64,000 nucleotides of DNA, taken from an uncultured Prevotella sp. (lineage in GTDB: Bacteria > Bacteroidota > Bacteroidia > Bacteroidales > Bacteroidaceae). Below, in pieces: positions 8,335-16,353 of this stretch (position 1 is its first letter; each line of letters starts with the position of its first letter). The DNA lies in contig CAJOCR010000008.1 in assembly GCA_905236755.1 (NCBI GenBank), positions 124,001 to 188,000 on the forward strand. Direction: 5' to 3'. The notes beneath the pieces are model-generated. The model was not told the DNA's origin and ran no database searches. It saw only the letters and a list, made by a program, of their open reading frames with translations. A program made the position numbers and the translations under genes.

Positions 8335-8783
8335 AATGGAAGATGAAATAATCGGTTTGCTTTACCAACAATAAGATGTTTATGAATGAGCTGCTGTTTG
8401 TTGCCTGCCTTAACAAGATAGTATTTGCAGTCAGGACAGCCACAACGTTCGCAACACACCTCAGGGATAAGGAATCGCCCATACTTCAAGGTGATAGTGT
8501 CGCCTGGTACAGCCTGTATCTGAGCCATATAATCATAAACACTATCTGTATAGATAATTTTATCGCCACGCTTCAAAGGAGTTGATGCAAGTCTGTTCAC
8601 CATCACCCTATCGCCTTTATGCCAACCTCGAACGAGGTTGTCGGCAGGAACAGAATAGATGGAGAACACCCATATGCGAATGGCAAATACCAGCAATAAG
8701 GCTGCTGCCAAAATCACAATAGTATTTATTATTTGCTTTATCAAATCCCTTTGTTTAAAATGAAAAACGTCTCTTCCACCCAT
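8331..8783 (-). CDS. Signal peptidase I paralogue lacking the catalytic dyad
   Basis: A 150-residue S26-family protein with one N-terminal membrane anchor (about residues 18-42). Aligned to the LepB next door, the catalytic motif IPSSSL is replaced by VPADNL (residues 45-50), so the serine is Asn49. The lysine in NYVKRCVGLPG is replaced in DYMAQIQAVPG, giving Ala87. The fold landmarks GDRVMVNR and AVPGD remain. It is therefore probably not a peptidase. A Cys-rich stretch (CCERCGCPDC, about 109-118) is extra and could bind metal. The gene begins 26 nt after lepB and overlaps the WbqC-like gene. A scaffold or chaperone role for LepB is speculation. Confidence 0.8.
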   Translation of the reverse strand: MGGRDVFHFKQRDLIKQIINTIVILAAALLLVFAIRIWVFSIYSVPADNLVRGWHKGDRVMVNRLASTPLKRGDKIIYTDSVYDYMAQIQAVPGDTITLKYGRFLIPEVCCERCGCPDCKYYLVKAGNKQQLIHKHLIVGKANRLFHLPF

Positions 8784-8809
8784 AAGAGTGAAAGAGAACG
8801 CTATATAAT

Positions 8810-10258
8810 TTACTTGATATTATCAACAATGTTGAAGAGACGGCTCCAACGAATACCTGAGAATCCCTTCTTGTCTGGAGAATGGCTCCACCAAATGAAT
8901 ATTGGCTTACCAACGATATGGTCTTCAGGAACAAATCCCCAATAACGACTATCGGCAGAATTATGACGGTTATCACCCATCATCCAATAATAATCCAACT
9001 TAAAGGTATATTTATTTGTCTGCTTGCCATTAATGAAGATCTTGCCTCCCTTAACCTCAAGCTTATTGCCTTCATACACCTCGATAGGACGTTCGTAAAT
9101 AGCAATATTCTTCATGTTGAGAGTGATAGTAGTACCCTTCTTAGGAATCCATATAGGACCATAGTTATCGCGTGTCCAACCTGTATTAGCATCAAGAGGA
9201 TAAAGGTCGCCAACAACAGCTTCTGTATTCAGGTGGATAGTCTCTACAATATCCTTACGTGCTGCAAGAGCCTTATAAGCCTTCTTTGTCAAAGGCATAA
9301 CGCCCGACTGGTTGAATGTACTTAAATCCTCCATGCTTATATTCAGCTCATCCAGAAGCTGTTCAGGAATATCCTGTTTTAGCTTGATGTAATAAGTGTA
9401 TTGAGCATTATCAGGTTCCTTGTTTGCCTTTCCGTTAAGATAAACAATACGGTTCTTTATCTGCAGGGTTTGACCAGGAAGACCAACACAACGCTTTACA
9501 TAGTTCTCACGACGATCAGTAGGACGTGATATTATCTCGCCAAACTCCTGAGGATTATTGGCTATATACTTACGTCCGAGATTCTGAATACTATGGTAGT
9601 AATCCCATTGCTGCTGTGGATCAAGCATATCCACATTAACAGCATTAGGAGCCTGCTGTTCCATCAGCTGACTACCTATCTGATGACATAACAAATAATA
9701 GTCCTGTCCTTGCAGATTTTCAGCAGAACAAAGGGTGTCGCCAGCAGGATAGTTGAATACTACAATATCGTTAAGCTGAACTTTACCAAATCCCTTCACA
9801 CGACGATAATCCCAATGTGGCCATTCAATATAGCTCTTAACATTGAAAATTGGCAAAGTGTGCTGGGTAAGAGGCATAGTCAATGGAGTCTGAGGAATGC
9901 GAGGACCATAGCTAAGCTTAGAAACAGCCAGATAGTCGCCTGTGAGCAAACTCTTCTCCAAAGAACTTGATGGAATAACAAAGTTCTGGAACACAAACAA
10001 GTTGATGAAATAAACCGCCACAAGTGCAAATACCAAAGCGTCAACCCAACTCATCACAAAACGAGTAACAGGCTCTGCATTCTTCCACCAAGTCCACTTT
10101 ATTTTCTTAGAGATATAAACATCATAAATGAAAGGAACTACCAGCAGTCCCCACCAGCTTTCAACCCAAAGAAGAAACAGAAGATACAACACAAGGACAC
10201 CAACAAACTTTGCCCATTGTTTCTTCATATTCAATTCCTGTTTATCTTTATCAATCAT
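8810..10258 (-). CDS. lepB: Signal peptidase I
   Basis: A 482-residue membrane protease that removes signal peptides from exported proteins. Two N-terminal hydrophobic segments (about 19-45 and 70-92) precede the catalytic Ser99 in IPSSSL and Lys255 in NYVKRCVGLPGQ. The C-terminal box GDNRHNSADSRYWGFVPEDH is intact. It is longer than E. coli LepB because of a large insertion between the Ser and Lys regions (about 120-245), a known feature of Bacteroidetes LepB. It lies 11 nt downstream of dapB, with the inactive-looking paralogue 26 nt downstream. Confidence 0.93.
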   Translation of the reverse strand: MIDKDKQELNMKKQWAKFVGVLVLYLLFLLWVESWWGLLVVPFIYDVYISKKIKWTWWKNAEPVTRFVMSWVDALVFALVAVYFINLFVFQNFVIPSSSLEKSLLTGDYLAVSKLSYGPRIPQTPLTMPLTQHTLPIFNVKSYIEWPHWDYRRVKGFGKVQLNDIVVFNYPAGDTLCSAENLQGQDYYLLCHQIGSQLMEQQAPNAVNVDMLDPQQQWDYYHSIQNLGRKYIANNPQEFGEIISRPTDRRENYVKRCVGLPGQTLQIKNRIVYLNGKANKEPDNAQYTYYIKLKQDIPEQLLDELNISMEDLSTFNQSGVMPLTKKAYKALAARKDIVETIHLNTEAVVGDLYPLDANTGWTRDNYGPIWIPKKGTTITLNMKNIAIYERPIEVYEGNKLEVKGGKIFINGKQTNKYTFKLDYYWMMGDNRHNSADSRYWGFVPEDHIVGKPIFIWWSHSPDKKGFSGIRWSRLFNIVDNIK

Positions 10259-10269
10259 AAGTTCTATGT

Positions 10270-11025
10270 TTAGAATTTAAAGAGATCGCTTGTTGTCAGC
10301 AAACCAGTATGATTCTGTGTGTATTCGGCAGCCAAAACAGCACCAAGAGCAAAGCCCTTACGGCTATGAGCATCGTGGGTGATAGTAATCTTATCAGCCT
10401 CAGAATCGTAGTTGATGGTGTGAATACCTGGAACCTCATCATGACGAATAGCATTAACGAGCAGTTCCTCAGACTTGTGCTCCTCAGAGCCCTCTACTCT
10501 ACCGTCATCCCAAACGGTTGTTCCAAGTTTCCAATCACTCTTACGATCAAGGTTCTCAACAATCTCCTCAGCAAGGGTGATAGCTGTTCCCGATGGAGCA
10601 TCGAGCTTGTGAATATGATGTGTTTCAACCATATCAACCTCATACTGCTTGAAGCCATTCATAATCTTGGCAAGATACTTGTTTACAGCCTCAAAGATAG
10701 CCATACCAACAGAATAGTTGCTTGCCCAGAAAAGAGTGTTCTTACCATCTTTACAAAGAGCCTCAACATCTGCCTTATGGTCTTTCATCCAACCTGTTGA
10801 ACCACTAACCACCTTCACATGATGCTTGAATGCCTTAAGATAGTTGTCGTAAGCGGCCATAGGATTAGTAAATTCGATGGCTACATCTGCACTTTCAAAC
10901 TCTGGTGTATCGAAATCGTCAGGATTATCGATATCAATTTTACACACAATCTCGTGACCACGCTCAAGGGCTATCTGTTCGATCATGTGACCCATTTTTC
11001 CGTAGCCAATTAATGCTATTTTCAT
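10270..11025 (-). CDS. dapB: 4-hydroxy-tetrahydrodipicolinate reductase
   Basis: A 251-residue cytosolic enzyme of the lysine/meso-diaminopimelate pathway that reduces hydroxy-tetrahydrodipicolinate with NAD(P)H. Nucleotide-binding motif GYGKMGHM (about residues 7-14) and active-site block THHIHKLDAPSGTA (about 146-159) are present. The length is normal. It leads the operon dapB-lepB-paralogue-wbqC and has a -7 box at 11070-11077. Confidence 0.95.
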   Translation of the reverse strand: MKIALIGYGKMGHMIEQIALERGHEIVCKIDIDNPDDFDTPEFESADVAIEFTNPMAAYDNYLKAFKHHVKVVSGSTGWMKDHKADVEALCKDGKNTLFWASNYSVGMAIFEAVNKYLAKIMNGFKQYEVDMVETHHIHKLDAPSGTAITLAEEIVENLDRKSDWKLGTTVWDDGRVEGSEEHKSEELLVNAIRHDEVPGIHTINYDSEADKITITHDAHSRKGFALGAVLAAEYTQNHTGLLTTSDLFKF

Positions 11026-11069
11026 AATTCTTAGTAATTTTTTACTGCCTTATTTGCGTTTTGCACAGG

Positions 11070-11077
11070 CAAAGATA
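11070..11077 (-). promoter_or_regulatory. -7 box of the dapB operon
   Basis: The minus strand reads TATCTTTG, 44 nt before the dapB ATG. It is divergent from the box at 11153-11160; the two share a 160-bp intergenic region. Confidence 0.65.
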
Positions 11078-11152
11078 CAAATTTAAATTATTAATTTACA
11101 GTTATTTGACGCAGAAACTGTCTTGAAAAGACACACTTTCTTAGTTTTTTTG

Positions 11153-11160
11153 TATTTTTG
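11153..11160 (+). promoter_or_regulatory. -7 box upstream of the DUF2851 gene
   Basis: TATTTTTG followed by C, 27 nt before the ATG at 11188. Confidence 0.55.
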
Positions 11161-11187
11161 CAGATAATTTAATGCCGTATTAACAAT

Positions 11188-12483
11188 ATGGAGCAACTTC
11201 TTCACTATGTTTGGAAACATAAAATGTTTCCGCTTGAAACCCTGAAAACTACCGATGATAATATCGTCGAAGTTGTTGATCCTGGACTGCACAACACGAA
11301 CGCAGGTCCAGATTTTTTCAACGCTAAGGTCAAGATCAACGGAACACTATGGGTTGGCAATATAGAGATACATGACAAGGCAAGCGACTGGTACACCCAC
11401 AATCATCATCTTGATGCCAACTACGACAATGTGATTCTTCATGTTGTTGAAAGAGTTGACCGTGATGTTTTGAACCATCTGGGCAACAAACTGCAACAGT
11501 TGGAACTACATATCCCCGACTATGTTTCTGAGCATTATAAAGAATTGCTCGTTATTGACCGTTATCCAGCTTGTTACAAGATAATTCCGAGTCTTACTAA
11601 GTTAATGGTTCACTCGTGGATGGCAGCATTACAAACAGAACGACTGGAACAGAAGACCGAAGCCATTCAAAAGCGTGTAGAACTACGCAACGGCTCGTGG
11701 GAAGCTGCTTATTTTGTTACTATGGCTCGCAACTATGGCTTTGGCATTAATGGAGATGCCTTTGAACAATGGGCTTTAAACATCCCACTTAATGCTGTTG
11801 CCCACCACAGGGATAATCTTTTCCAGATAGAAGCATTGTTCTTAGGACAGGCAGGACTTCTTGAGCCTGAGGCTATTCCAGAACGCTATCAGCAGGATGC
11901 CCTTAACGAAGGTATGTTTTCTAAACTTAGAAACGAATACCTGTATCTTGCACATAAGTTCAACCTGAAACCCATAAACTACAAGATATGGAAGTTTCTG
12001 CGCCTTCGTCCTCAGAACTTCCCACATATACGAATCTCTCAACTTGCCAACCTGTATTATCAGAACAAGGCTTCACTTAGCGAGTTGATAGAATGCAAAG
12101 ACGTGAAAGAGGCAGGCGAACTGCTGAGAACAAGCGTTACACCCTACTGGGAAACGCATTATACTTTTGGAGCTTCATCAACAAAAAACGAGAAGAATCT
12201 GTCGCCGTTCTCACTTAACCTGCTGTTGATAAATACGGTAATCCCTATATTCTTTGCCTACGGCAGACACAAGAGTGATGATAGTCTGGTGGATAAAGCT
12301 TTCGAATTCTTAGAGCAACTGAAGGCCGAGAACAACCATATTGTACGTATGTGGAAGGAATGTGGATTAACAGTTGATAATGCTGGCGACACGCAAGCCT
12401 TGATACAACTGAAAAAAGAATATTGCGACAAGAAAGACTGTCTTAGGTGTCGCATAGGATACGAATATCTAAAGAGAAAATAA
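11188..12483 (+). CDS. DUF2851 family protein
   Basis: A 431-residue protein matching the Bacteroidetes DUF2851 family, with N-terminus MEQLLHYVWKHKMFP and conserved stretch NAGPDFFNAKVKI followed by WVGNIEIHDKASDWYTH. Function is unknown. The conserved acidic and His residues (GPDFFNA, EIH, SDW) resemble a nuclease-like core, but that is only an impression. It ends CDKKDCLRCRIGYEYLKRK, with four Cys in the last 30 residues. It is directly followed by the thioesterase gene with no gap. Confidence 0.82.
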   Translation: MEQLLHYVWKHKMFPLETLKTTDDNIVEVVDPGLHNTNAGPDFFNAKVKINGTLWVGNIEIHDKASDWYTHNHHLDANYDNVILHVVERVDRDVLNHLGNKLQQLELHIPDYVSEHYKELLVIDRYPACYKIIPSLTKLMVHSWMAALQTERLEQKTEAIQKRVELRNGSWEAAYFVTMARNYGFGINGDAFEQWALNIPLNAVAHHRDNLFQIEALFLGQAGLLEPEAIPERYQQDALNEGMFSKLRNEYLYLAHKFNLKPINYKIWKFLRLRPQNFPHIRISQLANLYYQNKASLSELIECKDVKEAGELLRTSVTPYWETHYTFGASSTKNEKNLSPFSLNLLLINTVIPIFFAYGRHKSDDSLVDKAFEFLEQLKAENNHIVRMWKECGLTVDNAGDTQALIQLKKEYCDKKDCLRCRIGYEYLKRK

Positions 12484-12909
12484 ATGGATAATAAAACAAT
12501 TAAAAGTCCTTACATCTACGAAACAGAGATGGAGGTACGCGACTACGAGTGTGATATTGAGGGTATTGTTAACAACGCCAACTATCTTCATTATTTCGAA
12601 CATACACGCCATCGTTTCCTCCTTTCTACAGGACTCAGCTTTAGCGAGATGCACAAAAGAGGCATAGATGCTGTTGTGGCACGTATGAACCTGCAATACA
12701 AGACTCCACTCACCTGCGACGACTGGTTTGTTTCACGTCTGTGGCTCGAAAAACAAGGAGTACGCTATATCTTCCATCAAGACATCTTCCGCAAAGACGA
12801 CGAGAAACTATGCTGTCGTGCTACCGTAGAACTCGTATGCCTTATCAACGGACGATTAGGAAATAGCGAAGACTACGACAAAGCCTTTGCTCCATACATG
12901 AAAAAATAA
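12484..12909 (+). CDS. Acyl-CoA thioesterase, 4HBT hotdog fold
   Basis: A 141-residue hotdog-fold thioesterase. The active-site helix reads YECDIEGIVNNANYLHYFEH (about residues 20-39), with the usual pattern of an acidic residue followed by the N-N-Y-L-x-Y block. Family members hydrolyse acyl-CoA or acyl-ACP thioesters; the substrate is unknown. The ATG directly follows the DUF2851 stop codon. Confidence 0.85.
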   Translation: MDNKTIKSPYIYETEMEVRDYECDIEGIVNNANYLHYFEHTRHRFLLSTGLSFSEMHKRGIDAVVARMNLQYKTPLTCDDWFVSRLWLEKQGVRYIFHQDIFRKDDEKLCCRATVELVCLINGRLGNSEDYDKAFAPYMKK

Positions 12910-12934
12910 CATTTCGCAAGATTTGCTTGATTAG

Positions 12935-13045
12935 TAGATAAATGGAGTTATAAGAAGTTAGAAGAAGATAAAAGACATTTGTCCTATATCTTCGCCGCTG
13001 AAAGCGGCATAACTCCCTTTAACTTCCTTTATCTTCTGAACTGAT
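12935..13045. repeat. Palindrome flanked by degenerate AAGTTA-type arrays upstream of dprA
   Basis: A GC palindrome GCCGCT-GAA-AGCGGC (12994-13008) is flanked on the left by GGAGTTA, GAAGTTA and AGAAGATAAA units and on the right by their complements (TAACTCCC, TTAACTTCC, TTTATCTTCT). The unit order is not mirrored exactly. Confidence 0.6.
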
Positions 13046-13069
13046 TTAGTTCTGTAATATTAAGATACC

Positions 13070-14200
13070 ATGCTTGACCAACAGGAAATATACAACACAC
13101 TCGTGCTTTCCCGAATAGGCTTTTATTCTTTATCGGGATTTCTCGAGTTATATCGTAAAATTGGTAATGCAACCGAGATAATGCATTACAGCAACGACAT
13201 ACGACAGCTCATCCCAGATGCCAATCAACGATTAGTTGATATGTTCAAGAATACCGACGAGATAAAAAAGCGAGTGGACGACGAGATGAAATGGGATGAA
13301 CGCTACGGGGTGCAGATTCTTTGCATGAACGACGAACGCTATCCGCAACGTCTTCGCCAATGTGATGATGCCCCTTTGGTGCTGTTCTATCGTGGCACAG
13401 CCAACCTTAACCATCAACATGTTGTAAGCGTTGTTGGCACTCGCCATTGTACTTCCTATGGTCAAGACATTATCCGACGCTTCATGAGCGACCTCAAGCA
13501 GATGTGTCCTGAGGTACTCATCGTTAGCGGTCTTGCCTATGGCGTTGATGTGCATGCCCATAGGCAAGCTCTCAACAACGGTTACGAAACTGTAGGCGTG
13601 CTCGCACATGGATTAGATAATCTCTACCCTTCTGCACATAGAAATATTGCCAAAGAGATGCTCAACCACGGAGGCTTACTCACGGAATACACCACCATGA
13701 CTAATGCTGACAAGCAGAACTTCGTGCGCAGAAACAGAATTGTTGCAGGCATGGCCGACAGCACTATCCTTGTGGAGAGTGCCGCCCACGGCGGAGGTCT
13801 CATCACCACCCGTATTGCACGCGACTATAACCGTGATGTGTTTGCTTTTCCTGGTTCCGTAGGGGCTACCTATTGCGAAGGCTGCAATAATATCATTCGC
13901 GACAACGAAGCAGGTCTGATCACCTCGGCTTTCGACTTCGTTAAGGCTATGGGCTGGCAAGACGAACAAAAGATTCAGGAAGCACGCAAAGAGGGTATTG
14001 AGCGACAACTCTTCCCTGATCTTACAGAAGAGGAACAAAAGATTGTCGATACCCTACAAAAGCATAACGACCTGCAGATAAATATACTTACCGTACAAAG
14101 CGGAATAGCCATTGCCCGCCTTACCGCCTTACTATTCAGTATGGAAATGAAAGGAATCGTAAAGCCCCTTCCAGGTGGAATCTATCATCTGCTAAAGTAA
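13070..14200 (+). CDS. dprA: DNA-processing protein DprA
   Basis: A 376-residue DprA/Smf protein that in naturally transformable bacteria loads RecA on incoming single-stranded DNA. The Rossmann core shows VVGTRHCTSYGQ, SGLAYGVDVHAHRQAL, the RRNRIVAGM motif and SAAHGGGLITTRIA. A C-terminal winged-helix-like segment (about 315-376) ends the protein. The length is normal for Bacteroidetes. A strong hairpin terminator follows. Confidence 0.93.
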   Translation: MLDQQEIYNTLVLSRIGFYSLSGFLELYRKIGNATEIMHYSNDIRQLIPDANQRLVDMFKNTDEIKKRVDDEMKWDERYGVQILCMNDERYPQRLRQCDDAPLVLFYRGTANLNHQHVVSVVGTRHCTSYGQDIIRRFMSDLKQMCPEVLIVSGLAYGVDVHAHRQALNNGYETVGVLAHGLDNLYPSAHRNIAKEMLNHGGLLTEYTTMTNADKQNFVRRNRIVAGMADSTILVESAAHGGGLITTRIARDYNRDVFAFPGSVGATYCEGCNNIIRDNEAGLITSAFDFVKAMGWQDEQKIQEARKEGIERQLFPDLTEEEQKIVDTLQKHNDLQINILTVQSGIAIARLTALLFSMEMKGIVKPLPGGIYHLLK

Positions 14201-14213
14201 ATATGATAAATTC

Positions 14214-14254
14214 AAGCCGTGTATCAATGTTAAATAACCATCGATACACGGCTT
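14214..14254 (+). terminator. Hairpin terminator after dprA
   Basis: AAGCCGTGTATC (14214-14225) and GATACACGGCTT (14243-14254) form a perfect 12-bp stem with a 17-nt loop. The tract after it is only moderately T-rich (ACATTATTTTG). Confidence 0.7.
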
Positions 14255-14300
14255 ACATTATTTTGAATTCACCGAACTCACGTTAATTTACAGCAGAACT

Positions 14301-15047
14301 TTATCCATATTTTTCTTTTTCCCAATACTTATGAAGTCTATTGCCTAAATTCAATAGATATATTTTATTATATTTCAAATAATATAACCCATAAGTTCTT
14401 TTTTCTGTATTACTTATTTTTATTAACAAATCACTATCTTTGTGTATTGTATCTCCTATATTAACTGTGATATTTTTCCTTAAGTCGTCTGGAAACGTAA
14501 TGTTTTTGGTCTTACCAGAAAGAATATCACAACCTTCTATTACGATATCATTTTTTTTCTTATGACATCTCGAAACAATCAATTTATATCTTAATGTTAT
14601 TAGGCTATCTATAATTGTATGGTACTTTTCTTGATATAATTTGGAATACTCCTCTATATCACCAATTTTGACAATTTTGCAATATTTATTACCATTTAAA
14701 TAACAAACGCCTATACTATCATTATAAAAACTACAATCTAAAGACCCCAAATTAGTTCCAAATGTCACAGTAGATTTTCCTATTTGTTTCCATTCTTCTA
14801 TTACTTTTTCATGGTATTCATTATTCCATCTCACAACATTACCATTATCTTGTTGAACGTATGGAATCCATGTACCATCAGATTTGATAATAAAATAATC
14901 TGGAAATCTATTTTCTTGTTCATAATAAAATATAGCCCAACTTGTACCATTTTTAGATGATATTCTACTCTTTATATCCTTCATGCAGGAAGACAACAAA
15001 GAAATAAAAACAAAAGCCAAACTATAATAAACCTTATACCTTAACAT
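14301..15047 (-). CDS. Hypothetical lipoprotein
   Basis: A 248-residue protein with a lipoprotein signal (MLRYKVYYSLAFVFISLLSSC, lipobox LSSC with Cys21). The rest is Lys/Ile/Tyr-rich with no family I recognise. It is distinctly more AT-rich than its neighbours, which suggests recent transfer or weak constraint. The promoter (15089-15096) lies just upstream of an 11-bp hairpin that would form the 5' end of the mRNA. Confidence 0.75.
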   Translation of the reverse strand: MLRYKVYYSLAFVFISLLSSCMKDIKSRISSKNGTSWAIFYYEQENRFPDYFIIKSDGTWIPYVQQDNGNVVRWNNEYHEKVIEEWKQIGKSTVTFGTNLGSLDCSFYNDSIGVCYLNGNKYCKIVKIGDIEEYSKLYQEKYHTIIDSLITLRYKLIVSRCHKKKNDIVIEGCDILSGKTKNITFPDDLRKNITVNIGDTIHKDSDLLIKISNTEKRTYGLYYLKYNKIYLLNLGNRLHKYWEKEKYG

Positions 15048-15055
15048 AATAATTC

Positions 15056-15085
15056 ATTAGTGTCCCGTTAAAATGGGACACTAAT
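15056..15085 (-). promoter_or_regulatory. Leader hairpin of the hypothetical lipoprotein gene
   Basis: ATTAGTGTCCC (15056-15066) and GGGACACTAAT (15075-15085) pair perfectly over 11 bp with an 8-nt loop. It is 9 nt upstream of the ATG and begins where transcription from the box at 15089-15096 would start. No T run follows, so it is not an ordinary terminator. Confidence 0.6.
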
Positions 15086-15088
15086 GTA

Positions 15089-15096
15089 CAAAAATA
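15089..15096 (-). promoter_or_regulatory. -7 box of the hypothetical lipoprotein gene
   Basis: The minus strand reads TATTTTTG (TAnnTTTG). No TTTG at the -33 position. Confidence 0.5.
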
Positions 15097-15208
15097 ACAA
15101 AAATTTATATTTAACAATATTTTTCTCGCAAAAAAATTATTTAAAACCATACATTCTCTATACCTTACCAATACGTTAACTATACATTAACTCTATCATA
15201 ACAATATC

Positions 15209-15290
15209 TGTTGTCCGTTTGTTGTTCGTTTGTTGTCCGTTTGTTGTTCGTTTATCGAACGGACAACAAACGGACAACAAACTGACAAGA
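15209..15290. repeat. 11-bp repeat array, four direct and three inverted copies
   Basis: Units TGTTGTYCGTT occur at 15209-15219, 15220-15230, 15231-15241 and 15242-15252 with no gaps. After a 5-nt loop come AACGGACAACA at 15258-15268 and 15269-15279 and a diverged copy at 15280-15290. The two halves can form one long hairpin. The array lies between the divergent lipoprotein and protease genes, about 80 bp upstream of the protease -7 box. Confidence 0.85.
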
Positions 15291-15372
15291 ATAGGAAGAA
15301 GTGTATTGTTAATGTATAGGAAAGGCATAGGTATTTTATACAAATAATATAGCCACATTAAAATATTATCCG

Positions 15373-15380
15373 TATATTTG
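15373..15380 (+). promoter_or_regulatory. -7 box of the aspartyl protease gene
   Basis: TATATTTG followed by C, 82 nt before the likely ATG at 15462. Confidence 0.55.
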
Positions 15381-15461
15381 CAGCACGAGAGCCCGCCAAG
15401 CCTCTCATAAAAGTTCAAATGTGTGGGTCGTTTTTTTTTAGATTACAATACTTACAAACAA

Positions 15462-16307
15462 ATGATTTTCCGATGTTTATTATATAGTTTGTTGGTTGCT
15501 TTTTCACTTGGTGCTAATGCTCAAAGTGAACTCACATTAAAAAACAATATGATGTTTACAGATGTGATTATATCATATAATGGAACATCACACAAAGCTC
15601 AAACATTAATTGATACAGGTGCCTCTGTATGTATTATTGATTCTACATATGCAGTTGATTCATGCAATATTGTATTACCCAAAAGAAATGCAGCTATAGA
15701 AAGCGCTTCTGGAAAAACTATTGATTCTTTTTCTTTTGATTTAGATAGCATAAGTTTATGTGGTACCCATTATGACAAAATCAGATGCTATGTTGTTGAT
15801 CTTGTAGGTAAACTAAAACATTATGCCCCAAAATTTATATTGGGAGGGGATATATTAAAAAGAAATCTCTGGTGCTTTGATTTAAAAGATAAAAAAATAA
15901 CAAAACTTGAAAACCCCGAATTAAAGAATATACAAAGCACCATTAAATGGAAAAATCACGATGATTACAAGGATGCATTCTTAAATTCCATTTATTTTGA
16001 TGGCAAAATAGCAGGTAAGAAGGCACGAATACTATTTGATTCTGGAAGTAGAAGGAATTTTATTCCACAAAAATTTAAAATTTCTCCAACGAAAATAATA
16101 GATATGGAGCAGGCTGACATCGCCCAAACTATGAACATTCAAAAAACAGAAGTGTGTGAAAACGTAAATATGGTAATTAGTAACAATTACTATACATTGG
16201 ATTTTGTATTAAGCGACGACAAATATCCAACTATAAATTCTGAATTCCTTTTAAATAAAACATTCGCCTTAGACTATAAGAATAAATGCATATACATATG
16301 GGAATAA
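15462..16307 (+). CDS. Secreted retropepsin-like aspartyl protease with two D-T/S-G motifs
   Basis: A 281-residue protein with a signal peptide (MIFRCLLYSLLVAFSLGANA). Two clan AA catalytic motifs are visible: LIDTGASVCIID in the first half and ILFDSGSRRNFIP in the second. One chain could therefore form the complete two-aspartate site, as in pepsins, whereas retropepsins need a dimer. Hydrophobic pairs also seen in this clan follow (FILGGDIL, INSEFLLN). The frame extends upstream to a GTG (15423), but the ATG at 15462 starts the signal peptide. The AT-rich composition matches the lipoprotein gene next door. The substrate is unknown. Confidence 0.75.
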   Translation: MIFRCLLYSLLVAFSLGANAQSELTLKNNMMFTDVIISYNGTSHKAQTLIDTGASVCIIDSTYAVDSCNIVLPKRNAAIESASGKTIDSFSFDLDSISLCGTHYDKIRCYVVDLVGKLKHYAPKFILGGDILKRNLWCFDLKDKKITKLENPELKNIQSTIKWKNHDDYKDAFLNSIYFDGKIAGKKARILFDSGSRRNFIPQKFKISPTKIIDMEQADIAQTMNIQKTEVCENVNMVISNNYYTLDFVLSDDKYPTINSEFLLNKTFALDYKNKCIYIWE

Positions 16308-16328
16308 GCATAGCGTATAGGAAAGACG

Positions 16329-16352
16329 GAGGGAGGGGCAGGGTGAGGCTTT
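16329..16352. repeat. GGGAGGGG-family repeat, half element
   Basis: GGAGGGAGGGGCAGGGTGAGGC lies in the short gap between two convergent genes, split here as GGAGGGAGGGG and CAGGGTGAGGC. It matches the right half of elements at 20381-20411, 25296-25324 and 51975-52001. Confidence 0.55.
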
Positions 16353-16353
16353 T

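Noticed and set aside
15209..15290. Possible CRISPR-like array
   Set aside because: The units are 11 bp, directly adjacent and without spacers; no cas genes occur in the window. None of the other arrays has repeat-spacer spacing either.
15176..15418. Minus-strand 80-codon frame between the lipoprotein and protease genes
   Set aside because: Most of it is translation of the 11-bp repeat array (NGQQTNNKRTT), so it is a by-product of the repeat.
14301..16307. AT-rich gene pair as part of a genomic island
   Set aside because: No integrase, tRNA, direct repeats or other mobile genes flank it; composition alone is not enough.
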